A stretch of DNA of 64,000 nucleotides from Rhodobacteraceae bacterium M382 (GCA_025141015.1 CP081098.1:1-64000); one strand, 5' to 3'; positions 54,560-64,000 are shown, counted from the stretch's first letter. Made by a program: numbers and translations. Notes: a model not told the origin generated them from the sequence alone.

Positions 54560-55764
54560 CGGCGACGCTCGACAATCGCAGCGCGCGGCGGCTGTTTCTG
54601 GATCGGCACGCGCTGTTGGAACAGCCAACCGGGACAGCCCGGGGGCCGGCTCTTTTGGACCTGATTGACCGGTTGGGGTTTGTGCAGCTGGACAGCATCA
54701 ATACGGTTGCGCGGGCCCATGATCTGATCCTGTTTTCGCGCCGCTCGACTTATCGGCACGAGAACCTCAAGCGGCTCTACGAACGGGACAAGAGCCTGTT
54801 TGAACATTGGACCCATGACGCCGCGGTCATCCCCATGCGGTTTTTCCCCCATTGGCATCTGCGCTTTCAGCGTGACGCGACCCTCCTGCGCGACCGGTAT
54901 CGCAACTGGAGGCGTGACGGGTTCGAAGACCGGTTTGAAGCGGTTCTGACGCACATCCGTGATCACGGGCCAGTCAGTTCGTCAGATGTTGGCACAGATG
55001 AGAAAAAGGGGTCCGGTGGGTGGTGGGATTGGCACCCTTCAAAGACCGCACTTGAATACCTGTGGCGATCCGGCGCGCTGACCGTGATCGGACGGCAGGG
55101 GTTCAAGAAAATCTATGACTTGACCGACCGGGTGATCGAAGAATCTCTCTGCCCTGGTGCCCTGCCCTGCGATGCGGAACAAACGGTGGATTGGCTTTGC
55201 AACGCAGCCATCGATCGGCTGGGCTGCGCAACTCCGCGCGAAATCGCGGCCTTTTGGGACACCGTTTCAACACAGGAGGCCCAGAATTGGTGCATGGTTC
55301 AGCAGGCGTCCGGCGCGCTGCAACCGATCGAATTGACTTGCTGCGATGGCACACCACACAAGGTTCTGGCGCGTCCCGAAACCCTGACGCAGGTCAAGGA
55401 ACTGGGCCCTGCTCCTGGGCGCATGCGGGTTCTCAGCCCATTTGACCCGGCCCTGCGGGACCGCAAGCGAGCCGAACGGCTTTTTGGGTTCCATTACAGG
55501 ATCGAGGTGTTCGTTCCCGCCCCCAAACGCACATACGGTTATTATGTTTTCCCGCTGCTCGAAGGCGAACGTCTGGTTGGCCGTATCGATATGAAGGCAT
55601 TTCGGGACCAGGGATGCCTGCGGGTCACCGGCCTGTGGCCGGAGGCGGGCGTGAAATGGGGAAATGCCCGCCAATCGCGATTGGAATCCGAATTGGACCG
55701 TGTCCGTCGGTTTTGCGCGCTCGAATCCGTTGAGTTTGCTGATGGATGGCTGAAAGGGAGCTGA
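54556..55764 (+). CDS. YcaQ-type winged-helix DNA glycosylase-like protein
   Basis: The 402-residue protein has the family pattern RGPALLDLIDRLGFVQLDSI, NTVARAHDLILFSRR, and RVLSPFDPALRDRKRAERLF. YcaQ of E. coli unhooks interstrand crosslinks as a DNA glycosylase with a QxD active site; the QLDSI segment here may carry the matching residues. The ATG overlaps the LacI stop by four bases. The role is known only for relatives. Confidence 0.85.
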   Translation: MTATLDNRSARRLFLDRHALLEQPTGTARGPALLDLIDRLGFVQLDSINTVARAHDLILFSRRSTYRHENLKRLYERDKSLFEHWTHDAAVIPMRFFPHWHLRFQRDATLLRDRYRNWRRDGFEDRFEAVLTHIRDHGPVSSSDVGTDEKKGSGGWWDWHPSKTALEYLWRSGALTVIGRQGFKKIYDLTDRVIEESLCPGALPCDAEQTVDWLCNAAIDRLGCATPREIAAFWDTVSTQEAQNWCMVQQASGALQPIELTCCDGTPHKVLARPETLTQVKELGPAPGRMRVLSPFDPALRDRKRAERLFGFHYRIEVFVPAPKRTYGYYVFPLLEGERLVGRIDMKAFRDQGCLRVTGLWPEAGVKWGNARQSRLESELDRVRRFCALESVEFADGWLKGS

Positions 55765-55949
55765 AATTTTGATAATCTGGTCGCTGTCCAGTATCTAAAA
55801 TTGTAAATTATTTTATATTTTCAGAGTGTTAAATATAATTTCCAATAGCGGTCCCTCTTACACTTTCTGTGCAGGGCACGCTGATGCACTCAGAGACATC
55901 TGTTTCCGATAATGGAAAATCACGTCGTATTTGAATGTCAAACCGCCGA

Positions 55950-56051
55950 ATTCTGACATTTTTGCAGTTGCAGCATAAGGCTGACCCGACTACGTCTGTG
56001 CGTGGGACACCTCTCCCCAACGAGAGGCAGATATCTGTAAGGATAGCATTT
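55950..56051 (+). ncRNA. serC leader, candidate serC RNA motif
   Basis: The 287-bp gap before serC ends in a structured-looking stretch with the hairpin CCTCTCCCCAACGAGAGG (about 56009-56026) shortly before the start. Alphaproteobacterial serC genes are known to have a conserved 5' serC RNA motif. I infer one here by position and the hairpin, not by a covariance match. The upstream 55780-55850 part is A/T-rich and probably holds the promoter. Confidence 0.4.
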
Positions 56052-57206
56052 ATGGCTACTCAGCAACCGGCAACGCGGCCGGCCAATCCGCGTTTTTCTT
56101 CTGGCCCCTGCGCCAAGCCCCCCACATTTGATGTCACCAAACTCGCCGACGCCGCTCTTGGCCGCTCGCACCGTGCCGCCGTTGGCAAGGACAAGCTGAA
56201 GGCCGCGATTGAAGGCACGCGTGAAGTTCTGAGCATCCCCGCCGACTATCGTATCGGCATCGTTCCCGCCTCGGACACCGGAGCCGTGGAAATGGCGCTG
56301 TGGTCGCTTTTGGGTCAACGCAGGGTCGAAATGCTGGCCTGGGAATCCTTTGGGTCCGGTTGGGTCACTGATGTTGTCAAGCAACTGAAACTGGATGCCG
56401 AGGTCAAAACCGCCGACTACGGTCAGATCGTTGACCTGGCATCGGTCGATTTCAACAATGATGTCGTGTTTACCTGGAACGGTACCACCGCCGGCGTTCG
56501 TGTTCCCAATGGCGACTGGATCGCAGATGACCGCACCGGATTGACCATCTGCGACGCGACCTCGGCCGCCTTTGCAATGGATCTGCCCTGGGACAAGCTG
56601 GATGTGACCACCTTCTCCTGGCAGAAGGTTTTGGGCGGCGAGGCTGCGCACGGCATGCTGATCCTGTCACCCCGCGCCGTAGAGCGCCTGGAAAGCTATA
56701 CCCCTGCCTGGCCGCTGCCCAAGATATTCCGCCTCACCAAGGGCGGGAAACTGATCGAAGGCATTTTTACCGGGGCAACCATCAACACCCCGTCAATGCT
56801 GGCTGTCGAAGACTATCTGTTCGCGCTCGATTGGGCGCGTTCGGTTGGCGGCCTTCAGGGGCTGATCGCCCGCGCCAATGCAAACGCTCAGGCGGTCTTT
56901 GATTTCTGTTTTGAAAACAACTGGATCACCAATCTGGCCGAAGATGAGGCGACCCGATCCAACACCTCGGTGTGTGTCAAATTCACCGACGCCCGCATTC
57001 AGGACGGCGCGGCCTTTGCCAAGGCGGTTGCCAAAAGGCTGGAAGCGGAAAACATCGCGCTCGATATTGGTGCCTATCGCGATGCACCTGCCGGTCTGCG
57101 GATCTGGTGTGGCGGTACAGTCGAAACCACTGACATCCAGACCATGCTGCCCTGGTTGGCTTGGGCGTATGAGGCTGAAATCAACGCCCAAACGGTCGCC
57201 GCGTAA
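56052..57206 (+). CDS. serC: Phosphoserine aminotransferase
   Basis: SerC makes phosphoserine from phosphohydroxypyruvate and glutamate, the second step of serine synthesis. ATG 56052 ([19 protein letters not shown]) gives 384 residues; the frame is open to 55935, but that part is leader. The family marks are [27 protein letters not shown] and the PLP lysine in [17 protein letters not shown]. The serA gene follows on the same strand, as in other roseobacters. A palindromic unit lies between them. Confidence 0.97.
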   Translation: MATQQPATRPANPRFSSGPCAKPPTFDVTKLADAALGRSHRAAVGKDKLKAAIEGTREVLSIPADYRIGIVPASDTGAVEMALWSLLGQRRVEMLAWESFGSGWVTDVVKQLKLDAEVKTADYGQIVDLASVDFNNDVVFTWNGTTAGVRVPNGDWIADDRTGLTICDATSAAFAMDLPWDKLDVTTFSWQKVLGGEAAHGMLILSPRAVERLESYTPAWPLPKIFRLTKGGKLIEGIFTGATINTPSMLAVEDYLFALDWARSVGGLQGLIARANANAQAVFDFCFENNWITNLAEDEATRSNTSVCVKFTDARIQDGAAFAKAVAKRLEAENIALDIGAYRDAPAGLRIWCGGTVETTDIQTMLPWLAWAYEAEINAQTVAA

Positions 57207-57218
57207 TCCAACAGCGTA

Positions 57219-57240
57219 GGGTGCGTGTTCACACGCACCC
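57219..57240. repeat. Palindromic unit between serC and serA
   Basis: GGGTGCGTG-TTCA-CACGCACCC, a 9-bp perfect stem, is nearly identical to the unit after dnaA (1409-1428). It lies 12 bp after the serC stop. Confidence 0.65.
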
Positions 57241-57270
57241 CTCCCCCGATCTTCCAAAAGGACCAAAACA

Positions 57271-58866
57271 ATGGCTCCCAAAGTACTCGTCTCTGACAAA
57301 CTGTCCGAAACCGCCGTCCAGATTTTTCGTGATCGCGGCATCGACGTCGATTTTCAGCCCGATCTGGGCAAAGACAAAGACAAGCTGGCCGAAGTAATCG
57401 GCCAATATGACGGGCTGGCCATTCGCTCGGCCACCAAAGTCACCGAAAAGATCCTCGCTGCAGCAGACAATCTCAAAGTCATCGCACGCGCAGGTATCGG
57501 GACGGACAACATTGACAAAGATGCTGCCTCGAAAAAAGGGGTGATCGTCATGAACACACCCTTCGGGAACATGATCACCACCGCCGAACACGCGATTGCC
57601 ATGATGTTCGCCGTTGCCCGGCAGATCCCCGAAGCCTCTGCTTCGACCCATGCCGGCAAATGGGAGAAGTCCAAATTCATGGGGACCGAGCTGACCAACA
57701 AAACTCTTGGCGTCATTGGCGCGGGCAATATTGGCGGTATCGTTTGTGATCGGGCGCGGGGCCTGAAGATGAAGGTCATCGCCTATGACCCCTTCCTGGG
57801 CGAAGAAAAGGCCGACCAGATGGGTGTCGAAAAGGTAGAGTTGGATGATCTTCTGGCTCGTGCCGACTTTATCACACTGCATGTGCCGTTCACCGACGCC
57901 ACCGCCAATATTCTGAGCCGCGAAAACCTGGCCAAGACAAAAAAGGGCGTGCGCATCATCAACTGTGCCCGCGGCGGTCTGGTCGACGAAGAGGCGCTGG
58001 CCGAAATGCTGCAATCTGGCCATGTGGCCGGGGCTGCCTTTGACGTTTTCGCCGTTGAACCGGCCAAGGAAAACGCCCTGTTCAATTTACCGAACGTTGT
58101 CTGCACCCCGCATCTGGGGGCCGCCACAACCGAGGCACAGGAAAACGTCGCGCTTCAGGTGGCTGAACAGATGTCGAACTATCTGCTGACCGGTGCCGTC
58201 GAAAACGCGCTGAACATGCCATCTGTGACTGCCGAAGAAGCCAAGGTCATGGGGCCCTGGTTGAAATTGGCCAGCCACTTGGGCAGCTTTGTTGGTCAGA
58301 TGGCGGATGAGCCGATCCAGGCGATCAACATTCTTTATGACGGTGTCGCATCCGAGCTGAATTTGAATGCACTGAACTGTGGCTTGGTTGCAGGCATCAT
58401 GAAGAAAGCAAACCCGGATGTGAACATGGTCAGCGCACCAGTTGTGGCCCGAGAACGCGGTATCCAGATCAGCACCACCAATCAGGATAAATCTGGCACC
58501 TTTGATGGGTACATCAAGGTGACCGTCGTGACCGACAAACGCGAACGATCGGTTGCCGGCACCGTGTTCAGTGACGGCAAACCGCGCTTTATCCAGATCA
58601 AAGGCATCAATATCGATGCCGAAATCGGTGCGCATATGCTGTACACAACAAACGAAGATGTTCCCGGTATCATTGGAGCATTGGGGCGGACCATGGGCGA
58701 ATTTGGCGTCAATATCGCGAACTTCACCCTTGGGCGTTCCGAAGCCGGCGGCGAAGCGATCGCCCTGTTGTATGTGGACGAACCGACTCCTGCCGAAGCC
58801 CGCGCCAAGCTGGCCGAAACCGGGTTGTTCACCCAGATCAAACCATTGCAGTTTGACGTCGCCTGA
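57271..58866 (+). CDS. serA: D-3-phosphoglycerate dehydrogenase
   Basis: SerA starts serine synthesis by oxidising 3-phosphoglycerate. The 531-residue protein is the long type with an ASB domain and a C-terminal ACT domain. Marks are KVIARAGIGTDNIDKDAASK, the NAD-binding LGVIGAGNIGGIVCDRARG, NCARGGLVDEEAL and the catalytic His in CTPHLGAAT. The ACT region (about 455-525, VPGIIGALGRTMGEFGVNIA) binds serine in many relatives and suggests feedback inhibition. Confidence 0.98.
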   Translation: MAPKVLVSDKLSETAVQIFRDRGIDVDFQPDLGKDKDKLAEVIGQYDGLAIRSATKVTEKILAAADNLKVIARAGIGTDNIDKDAASKKGVIVMNTPFGNMITTAEHAIAMMFAVARQIPEASASTHAGKWEKSKFMGTELTNKTLGVIGAGNIGGIVCDRARGLKMKVIAYDPFLGEEKADQMGVEKVELDDLLARADFITLHVPFTDATANILSRENLAKTKKGVRIINCARGGLVDEEALAEMLQSGHVAGAAFDVFAVEPAKENALFNLPNVVCTPHLGAATTEAQENVALQVAEQMSNYLLTGAVENALNMPSVTAEEAKVMGPWLKLASHLGSFVGQMADEPIQAINILYDGVASELNLNALNCGLVAGIMKKANPDVNMVSAPVVARERGIQISTTNQDKSGTFDGYIKVTVVTDKRERSVAGTVFSDGKPRFIQIKGINIDAEIGAHMLYTTNEDVPGIIGALGRTMGEFGVNIANFTLGRSEAGGEAIALLYVDEPTPAEARAKLAETGLFTQIKPLQFDVA

Positions 58867-58909
58867 CCTGGCAACATCACCCGGCCGAACCGGGCCGGAA
58901 CCGAACATC

Positions 58910-58940
58910 AAACGCGCTGCGACCCTGTCGTGGCGCGTTT
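58910..58940 (+). terminator. Probable terminator after serA
   Basis: An 8-bp stem AAACGCGC / GCGCGTTT with further inner pairing follows the serA stop by 43 bp. The T-run after it is weak. Confidence 0.45.
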
Positions 58941-59045
58941 AACGTTTCTCAGGGTGCCTTGAACTTGCCCCAATTCCGGTAAATTGCTGCCCAGATCAAC
59001 AGTCAGTTTCCAAATTGTAAACAAACAACTTGCAGGAGAAAGAAA

Positions 59046-59255
59046 ATGGCACTGGCAGAAACAGCAGGACATATGATCGACGCAGGCATCCTGGAGCTAC
59101 TGCGTCACGAACGCACCCAGGCACTGAGCAACCGGGAATGGAAATTTCGACTGGGCGCGCATGGGCTGGCGGTCAAGGACGTTCAGGGCAAACAGATCGT
59201 AACACGCCTGCCCCAAGGTATTGAACTGGGTGTTATCCCGGCAGATGTTGCATGA
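59046..59255 (+). CDS. 69-residue conserved-looking protein
   Basis: ATG 59046 has a strong GCAGGAGAAAG ribosome site. The protein begins MALAETAGHMIDAGILELLR and has no signal or membrane helix. I recognise no characterised family. It is a single gene between serA and a convergent LOG-family gene. Confidence 0.7.
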   Translation: MALAETAGHMIDAGILELLRHERTQALSNREWKFRLGAHGLAVKDVQGKQIVTRLPQGIELGVIPADVA

Positions 59256-59256
59256 T

Positions 59257-59274
59257 GCGATCCAAATGGATCGC
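59257..59274. terminator. Possible terminator between convergent genes
   Basis: GCGATCC-AAAT-GGATCGC overlaps the last base region of the 69-residue gene's end and precedes the convergent stop at 59286. There is no immediate T-run. Confidence 0.3.
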
Positions 59275-59285
59275 GTCGTTTGACG

Positions 59286-60140
59286 CTATTTTTCACGACC
59301 AGGTAAACTATCACGGGGCGGTGCAGGTTCCCAATTCTCAATGAGCGCCATCGCCTCCTGAGCCGTATCAACAAAGCGGAACAGGTCCAGATCCTGATCG
59401 GAAATTGTCCCCGCATCCGCCAGGGCATCCCAGTTGATCACTTTTTCCCAGAATTCCCGACCAAACAGCAGGAATGGCACCCGCTCCATCCGGCCTGTTT
59501 GAATCAGCGTCAGGGATTCAAACAATTCATCCATCGTCCCGAATCCACCCGGAAATACGCAAATCGCCCGCGCCCGCATCAGGAAGTGCATCTTGCGGAT
59601 TGCAAAATAGTGGAAGTTAAAGCTGAGTTCCGGCGTGACATATTCGTTCGGCGCCTGTTCGTGTGGCAATACGATGCTCAGACCGATGGAACAGCCCCCC
59701 GCATCCGCGGCTCCGCGGTTCCCCGCCTCCATCACACCAGGGCCACCACCGGTGACGATCACATTCTCCCGACATCCACTGAGCTTGGATTTTTCGGTCA
59801 TCAGCCGGGAAAATTCGCGGGCTTCGTCGTAGAAGGACGACAGGTCAGCCAAAGTCCGGGTGCGCGCCTTGTCCTTGTTGACCGGATCTGGAATACGCGC
59901 CCCCCCGAACAATACGATGGTCGAGGTGATTTCGTGTTCTTCCAACAACAGCTGCGGTTTCAGCAACTCCAATTGCAACCGAACCGGACGCAGTTCATCC
60001 CGACACAGAAAATCCTCGTCAGCAAAAGCCAACCGATAGGCCGGCGATTGGGTTTGGGGCGTCAGCGGAACATGTTCGGCGGTATCCCTATCGGAATGTG
60101 CGTCCCGAAATCGGCTGCGGCGATCGTCTTTCATGAACAT
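59286..60140 (-). CDS. LOG-family Rossmann protein (TIGR00730-like)
   Basis: The 284-residue protein has the LOG motifs VIVTGGGPGVMEAGNRGAAD and the PGGFGTMDELFESL box near 210-223. LOG proteins are nucleotide 5'-monophosphate phosphoribohydrolases that can release cytokinin-type bases; bacterial members probably handle nucleotides more generally. The first 90 residues are an extra N-terminal part found in the larger LOG subgroup. ATG 60140 has an AGGGAAC leader. Confidence 0.85.
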   Translation of the reverse strand: MFMKDDRRSRFRDAHSDRDTAEHVPLTPQTQSPAYRLAFADEDFLCRDELRPVRLQLELLKPQLLLEEHEITSTIVLFGGARIPDPVNKDKARTRTLADLSSFYDEAREFSRLMTEKSKLSGCRENVIVTGGGPGVMEAGNRGAADAGGCSIGLSIVLPHEQAPNEYVTPELSFNFHYFAIRKMHFLMRARAICVFPGGFGTMDELFESLTLIQTGRMERVPFLLFGREFWEKVINWDALADAGTISDQDLDLFRFVDTAQEAMALIENWEPAPPRDSLPGREK

Positions 60141-60210
60141 GTTCCCTATTTGCCTGTTTCCTTTCAGCCTATAAGGTCGCCATCCGGAACACTAGGCACA
60201 GGCGCGTGAA

Positions 60211-61131
60211 ATGGCTTTTAAATCAGATATTCAATCCGCGGCAAAACGTGTGTTGGGGCATGTTCAAGTGACACCGGTGCTGACCACACAAGGGTTTGGT
60301 TTGCCCTATCCCGTCGAATTGAAGCTGGAGCACATGCAACATACCGGCAGCTTCAAGGCCCGTGGGGCGTTCAACACGCTGCTCAGCCGTCCGGTTCCAG
60401 ATGCCGGGCTGGTTGCCGCATCGGGAGGAAATCATGGTGCGGCTGTTGCATATGCCGCGCGAACATTAGGGCACAAAGCACGGATATTTGTTCCTGAAAT
60501 GGCTGGGCCATCCAAAATCGCCCTGATCCAGCAAACCGGCGCTGACCTGGAGGTCGTTCCGGGAGCCTATGCCAATGCGCTGGAATTGGCACAGCGATTT
60601 GAACAGGACACGGGGGCCATGCAAGTGCACGCTTATGACGCCGCCGCAACTGTTGCCGGCCAGGGGACTTGCTTTGCCGAATGGGAGGGGCAGGGATTGA
60701 AAGCCGACACCATTCTGATTGCCGTTGGCGGTGGCGGATTGATCGCAGGGGCTCTGAGCTGGTTTGAGGACAGCCGCAAAATTGTTGCTGTCGAGCCCAA
60801 CACCTCCTGCGCGCTACAGGCCGCGTTGAAGGCCGGGGCACCTGTAGATGTTGATGTGTCGGGCATTGCCGCCAATGCCCTGGGCGCAAAGCGGATCGGA
60901 CAGATCGGTTTTGATCTTGCTCAAAAGTCAAACCTGACATCGGTGACGGTGTCGGACGACCACATCGCCCGTGCGCAGCGTGCGCTGTGGCTGGAACACC
61001 GGATCCTGGTCGAACCCGCCGGCGCTACTGCGCTGGCCGCATTGATGAGCGGCGTCTATCAACCAGAAGACGGCGAGCGGGTTGCTGTATTGGTGTGCGG
61101 CGGCAACATCGCTCCTGACCCCTTTGGGTGA
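60211..61131 (+). CDS. Threonine dehydratase-like PLP enzyme
   Basis: The 306-residue enzyme of the fold-II PLP family has the lysine in HTGSFKARGAFN (about residue 49), the cofactor-phosphate loop in AVGGGGLIAGAL and the ASGGNHGAAVAYAA substrate loop. There is no C-terminal ACT domain, so it is like the short catabolic threonine/serine dehydratases. Its precise substrate (threonine, serine or 3-hydroxyaspartate) is uncertain. Confidence 0.88.
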   Translation: MAFKSDIQSAAKRVLGHVQVTPVLTTQGFGLPYPVELKLEHMQHTGSFKARGAFNTLLSRPVPDAGLVAASGGNHGAAVAYAARTLGHKARIFVPEMAGPSKIALIQQTGADLEVVPGAYANALELAQRFEQDTGAMQVHAYDAAATVAGQGTCFAEWEGQGLKADTILIAVGGGGLIAGALSWFEDSRKIVAVEPNTSCALQAALKAGAPVDVDVSGIAANALGAKRIGQIGFDLAQKSNLTSVTVSDDHIARAQRALWLEHRILVEPAGATALAALMSGVYQPEDGERVAVLVCGGNIAPDPFG

Positions 61132-61182
61132 TGAGACCGGGGTACGGTTGCGGAACCCCGGCTTTGAAACTATCGATAATCC

Positions 61183-61782
61183 ATGACCGCAACCATCGTC
61201 GACACAATCTATCAGGCGCTGAGCCAAAGGATCATCCAGGGCGATCTGCCTGCTGGTGAAAAACTGCGTCAGGATCACATCGCCCGCGAGTTCTCCGCCA
61301 GCCATGTGCCCGTGCGCGAAGCATTGCTGAGATTGGAAGCGCATGGGTTGGCCAAATCCCAACCCCGACGTGGCATGCGGGTAACGGCGTTGAACCCGAC
61401 CGAAGTGCGCGAAATCATTGAGATGCGTGTGGCTCTGGAAATTTTGGCGCTGCAAAATGCCGCTTTCAACATGACATCCCAGGATCTAAGGGATGCCGAA
61501 GCCGCCCGCGTCGCCTGCGACGAGGCAACAGACATGGTCACCTGGGAAAACTGCAACCGGCGGTTTCATCGGGTAATCCTCGCGCCATGCGCCATGCCCC
61601 GTCTATTGGCAACGATTGATGATCTGCACATCGCCAGCGCCCGTCATCTATTCGCTCATTGGCAGCATCAATGGACCCAACGTATTGACACGGATCACGC
61701 CGCGATCCTGCAGGCACTATTGCGTCAAGACGCCCCCGCCGCCTGCGAAATCCTGCGTCGCCACCTGCGTCGGGTCCGCTGA
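61183..61782 (+). CDS. GntR-family regulator (FadR/FCD-type)
   Basis: The 199-residue protein has the GntR helix-turn-helix (LSQRIIQGDLPAGEKLRQDH, VPVREALLRLEAHGL) and a helical FCD C-terminal domain with EIIEMRVALEILALQ. It lies 51 bp after the dehydratase gene and may control it. Confidence 0.92.
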   Translation: MTATIVDTIYQALSQRIIQGDLPAGEKLRQDHIAREFSASHVPVREALLRLEAHGLAKSQPRRGMRVTALNPTEVREIIEMRVALEILALQNAAFNMTSQDLRDAEAARVACDEATDMVTWENCNRRFHRVILAPCAMPRLLATIDDLHIASARHLFAHWQHQWTQRIDTDHAAILQALLRQDAPAACEILRRHLRRVR

Positions 61783-61891
61783 ACCCGTAAAAGGCCGCCC
61801 CAGAGGGTGTTTTCGCCGCAAACAGGGAATGACGCCTGCGCCCTTTGCCGTTATGTAGTCCCGAATCCAACCGCATCCGGAGCACCGCACA

Positions 61892-62719
61892 ATGTCCAAC
61901 GCCCAGCTGGAAACCGCAATCGAGGCCGCGTGGGAATCACGCGACACCATTACCCCTGCCACCACCGGCGAACAGCGCGAAGCCATCGAAGACACGTTGA
62001 ACGCACTGGACAGCGGATCGCTGCGCGTGGCGGAAAAGCTGGACAATGGCGACTGGCATGTAAACCAATGGGCAAAAAAGGCTGTTCTGCTCGGCTTTCG
62101 CATCAAGGACATGGAAATCCAGGATGGCGGCCCGCAGGGTGGCGGCTGGTGGGACAAGGTCGACAGCAAATTTGTCGGCTGGGGCGAAAACCAGTGGAAG
62201 GCTGCCGGCTTTCGTGCTGTGCCCAACTGTATTGTCCGCAAATCTGCCTATGTTGCGCCAGGCGTGGTTCTGATGCCGTCATTCGTGAACCTGGGTGCCT
62301 ATGTGGACGAAGGTACGATGGTTGACACCTGGGCCACCGTCGGCTCCTGCGCACAGATCGGCAAAAACGTGCACTTGTCAGGCGGCGTCGGCATCGGCGG
62401 CGTTCTTGAGCCCATGCAGGCCGGCCCGACCATCATCGAAGACAATTGCTTTATCGGCGCACGCTCTGAAGTGGTCGAAGGTTGCATTGTCCGCGAAGGA
62501 TCCGTTCTGGGTATGGGCGTGTACATCGGCAAATCCACCAAGATCGTGGATCGCGAAACCGGTGAAGTCACCTATGGTGAAATCCCGCCCTACTCTGTGG
62601 TCGTTTCCGGCTCGATGCCGTCCAAGAACGGCATCAGCCTGTATTGCGCCGTGATCGTCAAACGTGTGGACGAGAAAACCCGTTCCAAGACCGGTATCAA
62701 CGAACTCCTGCGCGACTGA
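61892..62719 (+). CDS. dapD: Tetrahydrodipicolinate N-succinyltransferase
   Basis: DapD adds succinyl from succinyl-CoA in the succinylase route to lysine and meso-diaminopimelate for the cell wall. The 275-residue protein has the left-handed beta-helix repeats (hexapeptide) around [39 protein letters not shown] and [17 protein letters not shown]. The identification is secure. Confidence 0.98.
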   Translation: MSNAQLETAIEAAWESRDTITPATTGEQREAIEDTLNALDSGSLRVAEKLDNGDWHVNQWAKKAVLLGFRIKDMEIQDGGPQGGGWWDKVDSKFVGWGENQWKAAGFRAVPNCIVRKSAYVAPGVVLMPSFVNLGAYVDEGTMVDTWATVGSCAQIGKNVHLSGGVGIGGVLEPMQAGPTIIEDNCFIGARSEVVEGCIVREGSVLGMGVYIGKSTKIVDRETGEVTYGEIPPYSVVVSGSMPSKNGISLYCAVIVKRVDEKTRSKTGINELLRD

Positions 62720-62745
62720 TCAGGTTCGGCTCCCGCAAGTATTAT

Positions 62746-62776
62746 GGCCGCAGCGTTGCTACGCTGCGGCCTTTTT
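62746..62776 (+). terminator. Rho-independent terminator after dapD
   Basis: An 11-bp perfect stem GGCCGCAGCGT / ACGCTGCGGCC with a TGCT loop is followed by TTTTT. It separates dapD from the convergent Hint gene. Confidence 0.88.
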
Positions 62777-62825
62777 CGTTCCACGCCTGTGGTCAGGATA
62801 TGCGCCAACTTCTGGACACCGACCC

Positions 62826-64000
62826 TCATATCGCGGCGAGCAAAACACGACTTTCATGCGCCCTGAGCGTCACCCGTGCCGTGGGACCATAGGAAGCTGT
62901 ATCCAGATCCGGCATCAATTCCAGGATTTCATCTCTCGTTGCTGCGTCAAAGGATTCGATGGTCTCGATTCCCGGATGATAGCTTTCGCTATCCAACCCA
63001 TTGCCCCGGACAATTTCATGCTGGTCAAACAGCAAATGGAGGTAGGTTATCGGCGTTCCATCGTCCCGCTGCCGTATCGACCTGCCATTGACCAGATACA
63101 GTGCCTTTACCAGAACTTCGGGTTGATCGAACATCAGCTCCGCTGTTTGTGATGTCAGCAAAATCCGATGGTTTGGCGATACTTCCAACCGACCGTGATG
63201 CCCCAAGGCATTTTTTTCGATTCGGACCGGCGCATGCCGCCCTTCGGCTCGGCGTTCGCTGCGACCAACCCAACGCAAAGGTTGCGCCCCATGGTCGCGT
63301 GTCAAAACCATTTCGCCCGGCTCCAAGTCTTCCACCGGGATTGAGCCCAAAGTAGTCTCGATCAATGTTCCGGCAACAAAGCAAGCCGTCGTTATCAGTT
63401 CGACAAAGGCGGTATCCGTATTCCCGTCTTCATCAGCGACGGTGTAACTGAATACATTACTCCCTTCTTCCCCGTCCGAAGTGACTTCAAAGCTCCCGTC
63501 CATTGCCAGGGTAATCTGCTCTCCGGTCGCCAATGTCACCGAATCCCCTGCTGACACAGGCTGACCGTTGATATGGGTGATCGTCAGTTCCCCGCCAACA
63601 GATGAACTGTCATTGGCCAGAACATCAACATTGCCAGATGCGAGCCCCTGAACGCTGATTGTGTCATCTTCAGCAACCAACGCCGTTTGGATCGAATCCC
63701 CGGCGATCAATAGATTGCTATCGTAGTATTGGTCGCCACCATCCGCGATGGCGATCTTGATCGTATTGGTCTCACCAGGATTGACCGGTGCCTTGAGCGT
63801 CAGTTTGACGGTGAATCCATCCATCTCCGTATTTGCCACTTCGGCGTCTGCCGGGTTGTCGACATACAGGTTGGCGTTACTCTCGTCGTTGATATTGTTG
63901 ATGGTAATATCGCCGTCGCCAACACTCAGAGTTGCCGGTTCGCCATTGACCCAGACACCAACCGCGTCATTGAACCCTGAGTTCACGTATTCCAGGTATT
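62826..64000 (-). CDS. Large surface protein with choice-of-anchor-L-like and Hint domains (partial)
   Basis: The frame stays open to the window edge, so the N-terminus is missing; 391 codons are visible. The first part (YLEYVNSGFNDAVGVWVNGE, then a GETNTIKIAIADGGDQYYDS stretch) resembles choice-of-anchor L domains. A cadherin/VCBS-like Ig repeat follows (DVLANDSSSVGGELTITHIN, FSYTVADEDGNTDTAFV). The C-terminal Hint (hedgehog/intein) domain begins with ACFVAGTLIETTLGSIPVED and has the SPNHRILLTS box. Such proteins are common as secreted type I substrates of roseobacters; the Cys of ACFVAG is the likely self-processing nucleophile. Confidence 0.8.
   Translation of the reverse strand, partial: YLEYVNSGFNDAVGVWVNGEPATLSVGDGDITINNINDESNANLYVDNPADAEVANTEMDGFTVKLTLKAPVNPGETNTIKIAIADGGDQYYDSNLLIAGDSIQTALVAEDDTISVQGLASGNVDVLANDSSSVGGELTITHINGQPVSAGDSVTLATGEQITLAMDGSFEVTSDGEEGSNVFSYTVADEDGNTDTAFVELITTACFVAGTLIETTLGSIPVEDLEPGEMVLTRDHGAQPLRWVGRSERRAEGRHAPVRIEKNALGHHGRLEVSPNHRILLTSQTAELMFDQPEVLVKALYLVNGRSIRQRDDGTPITYLHLLFDQHEIVRGNGLDSESYHPGIETIESFDAATRDEILELMPDLDTASYGPTARVTLRAHESRVLLAAI

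Overview
This window looks like the start of a marine alphaproteobacterial chromosome of the Rhodobacteraceae (roseobacter) type. Base 1 is the dnaA start codon, followed by dnaN, recF, a LysE-type exporter gene and gyrB. The protein style, the many TRAP transporters, the serC-serA pair and the dapD region all fit that group. This assignment rests on protein resemblance and gene order only; no search was run.

Layout. (1) 1-7,062: replication core dnaA-dnaN-recF-(lysE)-gyrB. (2) 7,435-10,904: a membrane TPR protein with a putative DNA-binding N-terminus, divergent from a small helical protein and a secreted arylsulfatase. (3) 11,814-28,742: a catabolic and transport region, mostly on the minus strand. 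It holds a DMT exporter, csaA, a tartrate/D-malate-type dehydrogenase, a succinate-semialdehyde-type dehydrogenase, an Lrp regulator, a HAD-like hydrolase, a class III aminotransferase, a TetR regulator, two complete TRAP transporters, an M24-fold hydrolase with changed metal-ligand positions, and a plus-strand FAD-linked dehydrogenase. Three copies of a 17-bp palindrome link the aminotransferase and dehydrogenase promoters. (4) 29,677-53,418: a genomic island in a tRNA-Arg(CCT) gene. A 47-bp perfect direct repeat of the tRNA 3' half marks both ends. (5) 53,534-64,000: LacI regulator, YcaQ-like protein, serC, serA, a LOG-family protein, a threonine-dehydratase-like enzyme, a GntR regulator, dapD, and a Hint-domain surface protein cut by the window end.

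The island is decayed at both ends. The integrase survives only as its last 45 codons. Next to it lie two pieces of an IS110-type transposase gene, split by an IS66 element with an 8-bp target duplication (7 of 8 bases match). At the tRNA end there is a replication-initiator-like gene broken by one amber codon, an intact mobC, and the first codons of a relaxase cut off by an IS3 fragment. The cargo between them (32.7-51.7 kb) appears intact.

The cargo is the most interesting part. A nine-gene plus-strand cluster with several start/stop overlaps encodes: an MscS channel fused to a cyclic-nucleotide-binding and a TerB-like domain; a SLOG-like protein with membrane helices (SLATT-like); a HisKA-like/receiver/DUF4062 protein with no kinase domain; a single receiver; two near-identical Amt ammonium transporters; an exported PilJ_N-type sensor; a 1,305-residue hybrid histidine kinase with two receivers; and a pentapeptide-repeat protein fused to a potassium-channel pore. 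Divergent from it are a type II glutamine synthetase, a 69-residue protein, a stand-alone MASE1-like membrane domain and a SulP-STAS-cyclic-nucleotide-binding transporter. I infer a transferable system that senses ammonium or another small ligand and couples a phosphorelay and a nucleotide signal to ion channels and nitrogen uptake. The domains are readable from the sequence; the joint function is a hypothesis.
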